The position numbers were made by a program, and so were the translations under genes. DNA of 64,000 nt from Hominimerdicola alba (lineage in GTDB: Bacteria; Bacillota; Clostridia; Oscillospirales; Ruminococcaceae), in the NCBI RefSeq assembly GCF_900109655.1, contig NZ_FOAT01000009.1, forward strand, positions 1-64,000, in the 5' to 3' direction. This document shows, piece after piece, positions 15,753-23,383 of this stretch (position 1 is the stretch's first letter; every line of letters starts with the position of its first letter). Below the pieces are notes generated by a model. The model made no database searches. It was given only the letters and a program-made list of their open reading frames with translations, and was not told the DNA's origin.

Positions 15753-17668
15753 GAAAGTTGACTGCTATGTACCCAGCCAAAGCCTTCGCTTTCAAGAGCA
15801 GAGTCACCTGTACCTACATAGTACCATTCCGAAGAATCATAACTTACACCGTATACACGAACAAAAACAGATGACTTAAATCTCTTTTGAACACCGCTGC
15901 TGAGATCGGGCTGGAAATATAATGTTCCCTGGAAATTAGCATAAACCTCTCTGCTATTCATCTTATATTCTTCATCAAGTATAAACTTAGAGCGCCATTT
16001 ATCCATTCCGGGAAGATCATATTCTTCGTTCCAGATATCATTAAGATTTTTAGGCTGAAGCATACCGCCTCTTGCCCAGCCCTTTGTTCCTTCGTAGTCT
16101 AGTCTGAACCATATCTCAGAACCTGTATCTTTATATCCAAGAACATCGACTCTTGTTTTATCGGGGATCCTTAGAATTATAGATGAAGTGTCACGATTAG
16201 GCTTATCCCTTAATGGTAGCGTATCTGCTTCATCAACATGAACAAAAAGCGAAGTCTCAAAGACATCATAATCATTTTCAACTGCATCGGCAGGCTTTGC
16301 AGTAGTAGTTGTTGTAGCTTCTGTTGTTGTAGGAGTTGTAGTCGTCGTCGTTTCAGTGGTCGTAACTGCCTTTGTCGTCGTTTCTGTAATTACTTCGTTG
16401 TTTGAAAGCACTGTATTCGTTTCAGTAGCTTCAACAGTACTCTGAACTGTTGAATCATCAGCTTTTAAATCAGAGTTTTCAGACGATTTATCTGAATTAT
16501 CAGAATACATCGATATACTCACAATAATAAGAATAAATGACAATATAATCTGCACCCAGACGGGTACTTTATCTCTGACCTTTTTTATTCCAAAAGGACA
16601 CATGATAAATGATCCCAAAAGTGCAATCAAACCACAGACAGGTCCCTCTGTAAATGATACCAGAGTCATAAATAAGAAAAACAAAAGAAAAAGAATTCTA
16701 ACCACAAGGCCTATTTTGCCAATAATAGTTCTAGAAGGAGCATCTGATTCTGTTGTAGTCGTAGGCAACATTATCTGTGGCTGAACAGGCATATGATTTT
16801 GATGATCTATACTTTGTTCAACACTATTTGATATGGTCGGTTCAGGCTTTAACGTGGTTGTATTTGTATGTATGCTTTCAGAATTATTTATTGAGGAGTT
16901 AGATACATACGATGGATGAATAATATTTTGAGTTTCTGAAATATTATTATCATCGTTGACAATTATCTGTGAAACCACATTTGATGAATCTGAAGTTGAG
17001 TTTATTGAGTCAGCTATATGATCTAAATCTGAAGTGTTTGATGAAAATGATCGATTTTCATAAGTTTTATTTTCCAAAGCAACCTCTCTAGCCGACATTG
17101 TATCGGATGGGATCTGATTATGTTCAGAACTCTTATCATCATTATTATCGAAATCATTTCTATTGCTTACAACCGGAATACTAGAAGATATCGAATTGAT
17201 TTGGTTTTTATTTGAACCCGTGTTTTGTGACTGATCATTGATGTCATCATTCAAATTATTACTATCTGTTGAAAGTGAATTCGACACTTCTGATTTAGGA
17301 ACAGATTTTACAGCCATTTCTTTATCAGTTTTTTTATCACTGCTATTATTGTCAGAATCAGATGGTAAAATCACACTATTAACTGATTGAGGTAACGACA
17401 CTTTATTCTGTTCTATTACAGCGTTATTTGACTCGTTTTCAGCACCCAACGCCTGGGCTATCTTATTTTGAAGCTGTCCGTCGTAAGCAGATAAACTTTC
17501 AATAATATCAGCTTCATCATAATAATACCGATCCTTAAGCCACGTTAAAAGTTGTCCGCTTTTGTAATATTCAATAATTGCATCTATATCGAAATTGTCT
17601 CTAAGTTCTTCTATGTTATAAACGTCAGTCTCATTTAGTTTCAACGGAAATCGGTTTTTCTTTGCCAT
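15746..17668 (-). CDS. Membrane protein with RFPLK-type N-terminal domain and C-terminal bacterial SH3 domain
   Basis: First gene of the operon. Residues 1-75 (MAKKNRFPLKLNETDVYNIE..., WLKDRYYYDEA) are the same domain as in the Sel1-repeat protein. A long Ser/Asn/Asp-rich low-complexity linker follows (about 80-315), then two or three hydrophobic segments (IGLVVRILFLLFFLFMTLVS, CGLIALLGSFIMCPFGI, VWVQIILSFILIIVSISMY). After a Thr-rich stretch comes an SH3b-like module (LPLRDKPNRDTSSIILRIPD, then WFRLDYEGTKGWARGGML) and a further beta-rich segment to the end. The domain order suggests a cytoplasmic adaptor domain and an outside wall-binding SH3 domain, a layout for sensing across the membrane. 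GGAGGTAATTCAGT precedes the ATG. No named family is recognised for the whole protein. Confidence 0.75.
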   Translation of the reverse strand: MAKKNRFPLKLNETDVYNIEELRDNFDIDAIIEYYKSGQLLTWLKDRYYYDEADIIESLSAYDGQLQNKIAQALGAENESNNAVIEQNKVSLPQSVNSVILPSDSDNNSSDKKTDKEMAVKSVPKSEVSNSLSTDSNNLNDDINDQSQNTGSNKNQINSISSSIPVVSNRNDFDNNDDKSSEHNQIPSDTMSAREVALENKTYENRSFSSNTSDLDHIADSINSTSDSSNVVSQIIVNDDNNISETQNIIHPSYVSNSSINNSESIHTNTTTLKPEPTISNSVEQSIDHQNHMPVQPQIMLPTTTTESDAPSRTIIGKIGLVVRILFLLFFLFMTLVSFTEGPVCGLIALLGSFIMCPFGIKKVRDKVPVWVQIILSFILIIVSISMYSDNSDKSSENSDLKADDSTVQSTVEATETNTVLSNNEVITETTTKAVTTTETTTTTTPTTTEATTTTTAKPADAVENDYDVFETSLFVHVDEADTLPLRDKPNRDTSSIILRIPDKTRVDVLGYKDTGSEIWFRLDYEGTKGWARGGMLQPKNLNDIWNEEYDLPGMDKWRSKFILDEEYKMNSREVYANFQGTLYFQPDLSSGVQKRFKSSVFVRVYGVSYDSSEWYYVGTGDSALESEGFGWVHSSQLSW

Positions 17669-17689
17669 ACTGAATTACCTCCAAGTAGT

Positions 17690-18173
17690 GATCATGAAAC
17701 GATATTTATTTTCAAATAATACTAAAATAAATGAAGATACTTTTGAAAAAAGCCAATAAATGATATGAAGTAAATAATGATTAATCATAAATTCCATTAC
17801 TTTACCATAAGCTAAATTTATATATATTATATATTTAATTATACCACTGCATGATATTTATTTCAATTTATTTAATTGATAAAGTTTCACCAAGGAGTTT
17901 GTTGATGTTGCCCACTATTTGCACATTTTGTTCAAAGAAATAATAATTATCAACTATAACAATGTGATTTAAAAACGAATATAAATTATGCAACTGCCTA
18001 TACTGGTCCTTATTATTGTTTTTTAGGTTATACTATATAAACTAAATTTAAGAAGGTATGTATAATATCAAGACGTAGAGAGAATAATTTAAAATACTAG
18101 AATGAATAATGGGTACTGAGTCAATACATAAAAATTGAGATGGTGGAGGGTTTTATGCTTACTAAATAAAAAA
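17690..18173. other. AT-rich intergenic region with a possible gene remnant
   Basis: This upstream region of the eight-gene operon is very AT-rich. On the minus strand 17868-18032 is open for 54 codons and ends like a protein C-terminus (EQNVQIVGNINKLLGETLSI), but it has no start codon with a ribosome binding site and is cut by a stop upstream. It may be a gene remnant or chance. No clear promoter for the operon could be fixed. Confidence 0.3.
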
Positions 18174-18208
18174 GGATAGCCGTCTTGTCATTTAAAGACG
18201 GTCTATCC
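18174..18208 (+). terminator. Hairpin preceded by a four-codon ORF
   Basis: GGATAG-C-CGTCTT pairs with AAGACG-GT-CTATCC to make a strong 12-bp stem followed by GTTTT. Just upstream, GGTGGAGGG and ATG (18155) open a four-codon ORF, MLTK-stop. No gene follows on this strand, so it may be a small RNA end, a relic attenuator, or a terminator facing the SRAP gene. Confidence 0.5.
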
Positions 18209-18420
18209 GTTTTGCGTTTACCAAATTATATATATTTCAGTCGATAGCTTTATAGTAACAGTACCAACATGTTATAGCTTTTTTATTGTTTTAAGGTTCT
18301 TTTCTGCACTGCTTTTTTGTGGCAAACCTTTTTGTGCGATCTTGATAACCACATAATTATATGAGGCTTTTGCATTTTACAAAAGCCTCTTTTCACTTTA
18401 AATCCATTGTATTCTTATAT

Positions 18421-19101
18421 TTACATAAACGAAGGTTCTGGCTCAGGATAGTCAATGGCCTTTTCCATTACCATCTTTGTTAAAGCCGTTTTTGCTATCT
18501 TGTTCGGATCGCCGTTAGGATGTATCCATTCACTCAGACTGTCTTTACCAAGAATAAGCGGCATTCTGTCATGGATCGAGCTGACAGGTTCAACCGATTC
18601 TCTTGTTATAACAGCAAACATCGGCACCTGAACGCCTCTATGCTCTTCAAAACGGTATAGCCCTGCAAGGTATGTGATCTCAGCCCCTTCCGGCTGTATC
18701 GCATACTTTTCTTTTTGTATCTTATTATACTCATTTTTATGATAAAGCTCGCCTTCTGATGGTGGTACACCCCATTCATAATACCATGATGCGGGAATAA
18801 CGCATCTTCTCCTGTACCAGGAATCTTTCCATAATGGCTTCGTATCAGCGGACTCGATACGACAGTTTATAACAGGTTTTGAAGTTGATTCATGCGTAAA
18901 GCCCCAAATCATCGGAAATACTGCTACATTTCCTTGCTTATTCGGTGCAAGTACAGCTGCCATATCTGTAGGACGGATATTACCTGACATTGCTTTTGAT
19001 TTTGACATAGTATTCATAATGATGTCTGAGAGTGGCAGTTGACTAGCCTTATCAATGAAGAAAGACAGCGATTTTGCTTCAGCATAGTACCAGGTACACA
19101 T
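18421..19101 (-). CDS. SRAP-family abasic-site peptidase (YedK/HMCES-like)
   Basis: SOS-response-associated peptidases form a covalent thiazolidine link to abasic sites in single-stranded DNA through Cys2. The ATG at 19101, behind GAGGTGAATCTC, gives MCTWYY, which places the catalytic Cys at position 2; a longer in-frame start would bury it, so the shorter form is chosen. Other family motifs are NCRIESADTKPLW (NxR-E), RRCVIPASWYYEWG (with the active-site Glu) and SSIHDRMPLIL (active-site His). Length 226 aa is normal. It is a housekeeping or SOS gene, also common near mobile elements; no link to the CRISPR locus is evident. Confidence 0.93.
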   Translation of the reverse strand: MCTWYYAEAKSLSFFIDKASQLPLSDIIMNTMSKSKAMSGNIRPTDMAAVLAPNKQGNVAVFPMIWGFTHESTSKPVINCRIESADTKPLWKDSWYRRRCVIPASWYYEWGVPPSEGELYHKNEYNKIQKEKYAIQPEGAEITYLAGLYRFEEHRGVQVPMFAVITRESVEPVSSIHDRMPLILGKDSLSEWIHPNGDPNKIAKTALTKMVMEKAIDYPEPEPSFM

Positions 19102-19260
19102 GAGATTCACCTCCAGATCATTAGCAGAACATATATTCTCATTCAATTATAGCACATTATTTTCAAAAAATCAATATCGAAATATCACTTTCTTTTTCTT
19201 GACAATTATAGATAATGTCACTATATCGCCGCCTGCGAGGTGAAAATTCACTATAAAAAA

Positions 19261-19299
19261 CAGTTCAGACAGCTTCGAAAACAGAAACTATCTGAACTG
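19261..19299 (-). terminator. Hairpin terminator of the 48-aa gene
   Basis: CAGTTCAGA and TCTGAACTG form a perfect 9-bp stem; on the minus strand it is followed by a run of T (TTTTTTATAG). It sits after the stop of the small membrane-protein gene. Confidence 0.7.
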
Positions 19300-19322
19300 T
19301 ATATAGCCCATCCACTACTTTT

Positions 19323-19469
19323 TTACTTCTGCTCCATCCTCTTGTTCCTTTTGTAAGTGAACATTATCAGTAGCAGATCATCTATTGGTCCTGGTAAAAG
19401 ATCAGGTGATACCACATAGAGTACTGTAAAGATCAATAGTCCAATGTTTATCATTTTTTCCTTATCCAT
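19323..19469 (-). CDS. Small membrane-associated protein, DUF1232-like (48 aa)
   Basis: Start taken at the ATG at 19469, with AAGGAGG 7 nt upstream (MDKEKMINIGLLIF). The sequence IGLLIFTVLYVVSPDLLPGP followed by IDDLLL is a hydrophobic helix with the YxxSPxDLxPxxxDD pattern of DUF1232/YkvA small membrane proteins, ending in a basic tail. The role is unknown. It lies immediately beyond the trailer end of CRISPR array 1, read in the same direction, but separated from it by a terminator. Confidence 0.65.
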   Translation of the reverse strand: MDKEKMINIGLLIFTVLYVVSPDLLPGPIDDLLLIMFTYKRNKRMEQK

Positions 19470-19551
19470 ATTGTTTCCTCCTTGTTTTTGATTCGGGTTG
19501 TCCTTTACTGTAACTATATTATATCGCATTTCTACGCTTCTTTGTACCCGG

Positions 19552-19600
19552 TTTTTGTACAAAAAATAACTCCATGCATTTTTTGCATGGAGTTTTTTCT
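19552..19600 (-). terminator. Trailer terminator of CRISPR array 1
   Basis: ACTCCATGCA and TGCATGGAGT form a 10-bp stem at 19569-19593, with T-runs on both sides, so it could end transcripts from either direction. On its outer side is the palindrome TTTTTGTACAAAAA (19552-19565). The same palindrome followed by ATA(A/G)CTCC is found at the trailer end of array 2 (23077-23099), showing a shared array-end module. Confidence 0.7.
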
Positions 19601-19602
19601 TC

Positions 19603-19902
19603 GGTTGTGACTAGTGTAAAATCACACTAGTATAGTAGTGCGACAATAGACTGGCTTCAGCTAATCTCGTTTTAGACTAGTGTAAAATCACACTAGTATA
19701 GTAGGGCTACAAAGAAACATTAGGTTGCAACAAAGTTTTAGACTAGTGTAAAATCACACTAGTATAGTAGATATGAACGCAGAAGAACTTATGGTTATAG
19801 GTTTTAGACTAGTGTAAAATCACACTAGTATAGTAGGCAAAAGAGATAAACGACGCAATCAATGAAGTTTTAGACTAGTGTAAAATCACACTAGTATAGT
19901 AG
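19603..19902 (-). CRISPR. Type VI-D CRISPR array 1 (5 repeats, 4 spacers)
   Basis: 36-bp repeats at 19603-19638, 19669-19704, 19735-19770, 19801-19836 and 19867-19902, separated by 30-bp spacers. On the minus strand the repeat starts CTACTATACTAGTGTGAT and ends ACACTAGTCTAAAAC. This has the CTAAAAC 3' end and central stem (ACTAGTGT/ACACTAGT) of Cas13d direct repeats. The four leader-proximal repeats are identical. The repeat at 19603 has three changes at its end, marking the distal end. Transcription is therefore minus strand, from the leader at 19903-19997, in the same direction as cas13d. The spacers match nothing else I can see in the window. Confidence 0.97.
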
Positions 19903-19904
19903 GC

Positions 19905-19997
19905 CAAAGTACACAAATTAAATTGTGATACTTTGTATGAGATGAACAATAGTTCATCTCACAGTATCATTATAGCATAATTATCACTGACTGTCAA
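19905..19997 (-). promoter_or_regulatory. Array 1 leader: consensus promoter and two leader hairpins
   Basis: On the minus strand TTGACA (19992-19997) and TATAAT (19969-19974) are separated by exactly 17 bp, a perfect sigma-A promoter. The -35 box lies inside the last codons of cas13d. Transcription should start near 19962. The RNA would begin with a 10-bp perfect hairpin (TGAGATGAAC-TATT-GTTCATCTCA, 19938-19961). A second hairpin of about 12 bp (CAAAGTATCACAA...TTGTGTACTTTG, 19905-19935) ends 2 nt before the first repeat. The first stem may also end cas13d transcripts. Confidence 0.8.
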
Positions 19998-22818
19998 TAG
20001 AGCTATTTGCATCTATTGACTCTTTTGTTTTATTCAGATAATTATTGCGATCAAACAGATCACCGATAGAAAGATTCTTGTATCTCGGCAGGTCATAACC
20101 GAAAGGTGTGTTCAGTGCCTTGACCATATCCTTACAGTAGGTATGGTGCTTGATGATGCTGTTCTTATAGTTGCTTTCAGTGTTGTTAAGTGCAAATCTG
20201 TATTCGTCAAAAACTATCCTCTGTATTACATAGTGATAAAGTTCAAACCACGAACCGATACTCTTGATATATGCCGCATAGTTGCCTATCTTCCTTACCA
20301 CTGCAAAGTGATCAACCTGATTACGGTAGGTATTTATCAGTCCATCAGTGCAGCAGGAAATATTATTTTTCAGATATCTGCCGACTTTTTTATTGCAGCC
20401 AAGTTTACCCTCTTTCATGTACTTTTCTTCAATAAAATGATCTGTAAGTTTTCGGCAGCCTTGATAATACTTTCCAAAATCTTTTCCATACATACCAAAG
20501 TCACGTTCAAGACAATGGAAAGCGATAACATAACGTGAGTTGACATATATCATGTTCTTGACTATCTGATACAGCACCATGAGGTACAGGCTTATTATCG
20601 CCTGATATTTCGCCTTATCCTGTTTGTCATTATCTCCTGCTTTGTTTGAGGTTTTGACACCGCTGAAATCATCGAACTTCATATCTCTGATAAGCCCCGA
20701 TAGCTTTTCTATCCTGACTTTCTTATCTACTACCGCATTGTCAAGTCCGCATGATTCATAGTAGCGGTCTATCTGCGTTTCTGGAAGCTTATCCAGAACA
20801 AAGCCTATCAGCTTTTCATTCGTTTTCAGCTTTATCATACCATCGGCACTGCTGTATTTTACTAGGTATTTGAAACGTGATGACTTTATAACATTATTGG
20901 CTATAAAGTTCCTGAAATCATGCCTTGCGCCCTTTAACTTGTTACCTTCTTTGTCCAGTTTGAAAATATCAGAATCCAGATAATTATTTATCCAAGTCTC
21001 ATCTTTATTACCGATATCCAGTATGACAAGCGCATCACGGAAAAGCTGTCTTTTTGACTTCTCATCATCGATCTTTGACATACGTGCAAAACTGTTTATG
21101 AACTGCAGATCAAGGCATATAGCCTTGCTGTCGGCAAACATTTTATAGTTATCTGTAAAACTATGCTCCAAGCCAAGTTCGTCCATAACATCTATAAATG
21201 ATGCTATGTTATCGAACTTGTTTACCAGCGTTGTCAGCAGATCATTTATCTCCTTGCCGTCAAGCATCAGGGTCATAATATAAATTAGCTTGCAGAAACA
21301 GTTGACATTTCCACTTATACTGTGCTGTGAGATATCCCAGATCCTGTTTGCTGTTTCGTCATCATATCTCTTTTGGAGATCCTTTATCGTTTCACCAGAC
21401 ACACTGTTTTTCAGCGATTTATCCAGAACTTTGCTAAGTGATTCATAGACATACTTCGCCTCAACTGAATATATGGATTCTTTCTCTTCGTCGTTCACAG
21501 ATTCCCTCAGCTTGTCCACGATTTCTTCGATGCGTGCAGGCTTACGGTTATAGTAAAGATCATATATCAGGAAATCTATCAGCTTATACAGCTTTTGACG
21601 CTCGCTGTTATAGCATTCAGCTTTATAACATTCAGCCGGTGTTGTTTCAAGCATGGTCTCTCTAAGACGCTTTATAGAAAATCCAAGATACTTATGCTTT
21701 TTCAGTTGAATGAAGTCATAGTAATCGCAAGTGAGGTTTTGTCGTTCTATACTGCCATACAGTTCACCAATCATCTGTTCAAGTATCTGAAGGTTGACCT
21801 TGTTCATCTTGCCAAAGTCCTTGCTGATCTTGCTGAATCCCTCATCAAATATCTTATCAATGGTTTCCCTGAACTCATGGCTCGGACCTTTCAGCTTGTC
21901 CTCAAGAGTATATGCCCATGTGGTTCCCTGATAATCGGTATCTTTTACATATCCGTGAAAGTAACTCTGCCTCAGGCTCGCCATAAGCGCAAAGATATGA
22001 TATATCTCTTTCTCGGGTCTAAGCTTGGTACTATTGCCGCTGTTTACCATAAAAGCTTCGCCGAAATACCCAAGTCTGCCGCTTTTTATGATCTTGTCAA
22101 ACTCTCTCTTCTGATTTTCAACTTTTTGTTTTGTATCATCGGGAAGATTTGACGTATCACAAAATGTCTTATAGGTATTCCTGATGCTCATATACCCCAT
22201 AAGATTATCGTTTCTTTCTGTTTTATCAGTATTATGCAGCATATATACGATATCGCTGACATACTGTGCCATTATCTTTTCGACATCCAGGATATTGTAC
22301 GCAAGCTGAACATGGATATTATCATCAAATGTTTTGCCAAATATCTTTTTCTCCAGTACACTGCGTATCCCAAGCATATCTTCCTTGAATTTACCTTGTG
22401 TATCGACGGTTATATGTCTGGGGTCTTTGGGTCTGGCGGTCTTGTCCTTTATCCTGCCACTTTCGAGGGTAAGCGTTGATTCGTCACGTTCGGCGACTTC
22501 AAAAGCACCAATGCCAAGTTTTTCGACAGTGTCACCGGATATCTTCTTTTCAAGCTTTGCTTCGTTACCTCTGCCGAATGAAGTAAGGTACAGCTCATCA
22601 CCGATAACCAGCCCGGATTTCAGTCCCAAAGCTTTGGCAGCAGATTTTTTACTATGCTTATTCTCAGCCGATGTCCTGACATTTACAGATACGACATTTG
22701 CTTCTTCTGTTTTTTCAGGTGTATCATTAACTGAATTCACAGCTGCCTTTTGTATCCTTTTCTGCTTTTCAAGTTCACGTTTTTCTCTAAGGCTCATACC
22801 TTTCGATTTTTTTGCCAT
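19984..22818 (-). CDS. cas13d: Cas13d, type VI-D CRISPR RNA-guided RNase
   Basis: Single-protein effector that processes its own pre-crRNA and, when bound to matching RNA, cleaves target and bystander RNA with two HEPN domains. Both RxxxxH motifs are intact: Arg283-His288 (RQSYFH) and Arg832-His837 (RNQVDH). Length (944 aa) is typical of Cas13d and well below Cas13a-c. Other blocks typical of Ruminococcus orthologues are KTFDDNIHVQLAYNILDVEK, LGFSIKRLRETML, DGKEINDLLTTLVNKFDNI and the C-terminal ALNTPFGYDLPRYKNLSI. The N-terminus is Lys-rich (MAKKSKGMSLREKRE). The ATG follows GGGAGGG by 8 nt. It lies between two CRISPR arrays with different repeats and downstream of two WYL proteins. No Cas1/Cas2 is present, so spacers must be acquired in trans or not at all. 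Confidence 0.98.
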   Translation of the reverse strand: MAKKSKGMSLREKRELEKQKRIQKAAVNSVNDTPEKTEEANVVSVNVRTSAENKHSKKSAAKALGLKSGLVIGDELYLTSFGRGNEAKLEKKISGDTVEKLGIGAFEVAERDESTLTLESGRIKDKTARPKDPRHITVDTQGKFKEDMLGIRSVLEKKIFGKTFDDNIHVQLAYNILDVEKIMAQYVSDIVYMLHNTDKTERNDNLMGYMSIRNTYKTFCDTSNLPDDTKQKVENQKREFDKIIKSGRLGYFGEAFMVNSGNSTKLRPEKEIYHIFALMASLRQSYFHGYVKDTDYQGTTWAYTLEDKLKGPSHEFRETIDKIFDEGFSKISKDFGKMNKVNLQILEQMIGELYGSIERQNLTCDYYDFIQLKKHKYLGFSIKRLRETMLETTPAECYKAECYNSERQKLYKLIDFLIYDLYYNRKPARIEEIVDKLRESVNDEEKESIYSVEAKYVYESLSKVLDKSLKNSVSGETIKDLQKRYDDETANRIWDISQHSISGNVNCFCKLIYIMTLMLDGKEINDLLTTLVNKFDNIASFIDVMDELGLEHSFTDNYKMFADSKAICLDLQFINSFARMSKIDDEKSKRQLFRDALVILDIGNKDETWINNYLDSDIFKLDKEGNKLKGARHDFRNFIANNVIKSSRFKYLVKYSSADGMIKLKTNEKLIGFVLDKLPETQIDRYYESCGLDNAVVDKKVRIEKLSGLIRDMKFDDFSGVKTSNKAGDNDKQDKAKYQAIISLYLMVLYQIVKNMIYVNSRYVIAFHCLERDFGMYGKDFGKYYQGCRKLTDHFIEEKYMKEGKLGCNKKVGRYLKNNISCCTDGLINTYRNQVDHFAVVRKIGNYAAYIKSIGSWFELYHYVIQRIVFDEYRFALNNTESNYKNSIIKHHTYCKDMVKALNTPFGYDLPRYKNLSIGDLFDRNNYLNKTKESIDANSSIDSQ

Positions 22819-22840
22819 AACGCAGCCCTCCCTTTGTACT

Positions 22841-22869
22841 ATTATAACACAATTTAATTTATCTGTCTA
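22841..22869 (-). promoter_or_regulatory. cas13d promoter
   Basis: On the minus strand TAGACA (22864-22869), a 17-bp spacer and TATAAT (22841-22846) make a good sigma-A promoter, about 22 bp before the start codon. A divergent-looking stem TAATCGGC...GCCGATTA (22897-22920) lies just upstream. cas13d thus has its own promoter separate from the WYL genes and array 2. Confidence 0.65.
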
Positions 22870-23076
22870 CAATTTAATTGCATTTTCGCCAATTTCTAAT
22901 CGGCTTTTTTCAGCCGATTATCTTTATGATTCCAAGGATACAATCTCCGACCTTCATTGCAACTTTAACGCAGATTGCTACTTTCTCCTTATTCATACTG
23001 CCACCCCGCTTTGTGCCATATCATGTCGTTTTCCGTATCTTTATGATAACATATTACCGAGCTATATTACACCATA

Positions 23077-23128
23077 TTTTTGTACAAAAAATAGCTCCTC
23101 ACAAAAAACTGTAAGGAGTTTGATTTTG
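23077..23128 (-). terminator. Trailer element of CRISPR array 2
   Basis: It contains the palindrome TTTTTGTACAAAAA (23077-23090) and, next to it, an imperfect hairpin CTCCT...AGGAG (23095-23118) with an A-rich loop. The palindrome plus following ATAGCTCC is almost identical to the trailer of array 1, at the same distance from the degenerate last repeat. It is a probable array terminator. Confidence 0.6.
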
Positions 23129-23296
23129 GTTATTATCCTGTGTAAAACAGGTATAGTACAAAGGTAGTATAATGGAGGTGATATTATGGCAGAAGTTTTA
23201 GACCTGTGTAAAACAGGTATAGTACAAAGGGAAAAAGTCCTGGATTGAGATAGCTAAAGTGTTTTAGACCTGTGTAAAACAGGTATAGTACAAAGG
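23129..23296 (-). CRISPR. Type VI-D CRISPR array 2 with a different repeat (3 repeats, 2 spacers)
   Basis: 36-bp repeats at 23129-23164, 23195-23230 and 23261-23296, with 30-bp spacers. The minus-strand repeat starts CCTTTGTACTATACCTGT and ends ACACAGGTCTAAAAC. It shares the CTAAAAC end, ACTATAC segment and overall stem plan with array 1, but its stem sequence differs (ACCTGT/ACAGGT instead of ACTAGTGT/ACACTAGT). The repeat at 23129 has four changes at its trailer end. It lies upstream of cas13d and downstream of the WYL genes, and is read in the same direction. Confidence 0.93.
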
Positions 23297-23298
23297 GT

Positions 23299-23383
23299 CA
23301 AAATATTTTCGATATTTTGTGCACCTTGACAGAAATGTTTTATTCTGTAATCATATTATAGCATACAAAAAGATAATTGTCAA
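23299..23383 (-). promoter_or_regulatory. Array 2 leader: consensus promoter and two leader hairpins
   Basis: On the minus strand TTGACA (23378-23383), 17 bp, TATAAT (23355-23360). The -35 box overlaps the stop codon of the upstream WYL gene. The RNA should start near 23348, exactly where a 6-bp hairpin begins (ACAGAA...TTCTGT, 23329-23348). A second stem, CAAAATAT-CGAAA-ATATTTTG (23299-23319), ends 2 nt before the first repeat. The plan is the same as in array 1, although the sequences differ. Confidence 0.78.

Noticed and set aside
17868-18032. Possible gene on the minus strand upstream of the SH3 protein gene
   Set aside because: Open for 54 codons with protein-like text, but no start signal. 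Kept only as a possible remnant.
18421-19469. SRAP peptidase and 48-aa membrane protein as CRISPR accessory genes
   Set aside because: They are separated from array 1 by terminators, and SRAP is a common SOS-linked gene. Nothing ties them to Cas13d beyond proximity.
19905-19961. Hairpins between cas13d and array 1 read only as a cas13d terminator
   Set aside because: A perfect promoter starts just upstream, so the stems are in the array transcript. The same plan occurs in array 2, where the upstream gene is different. A terminator role is still possible but is not the main reading.
19603-23296. Possible tracrRNA or Cas1/Cas2 genes for the CRISPR locus
   Set aside because: No repeat-like anti-repeat outside the arrays and no adaptation genes in the window. 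Type VI-D needs no tracrRNA.
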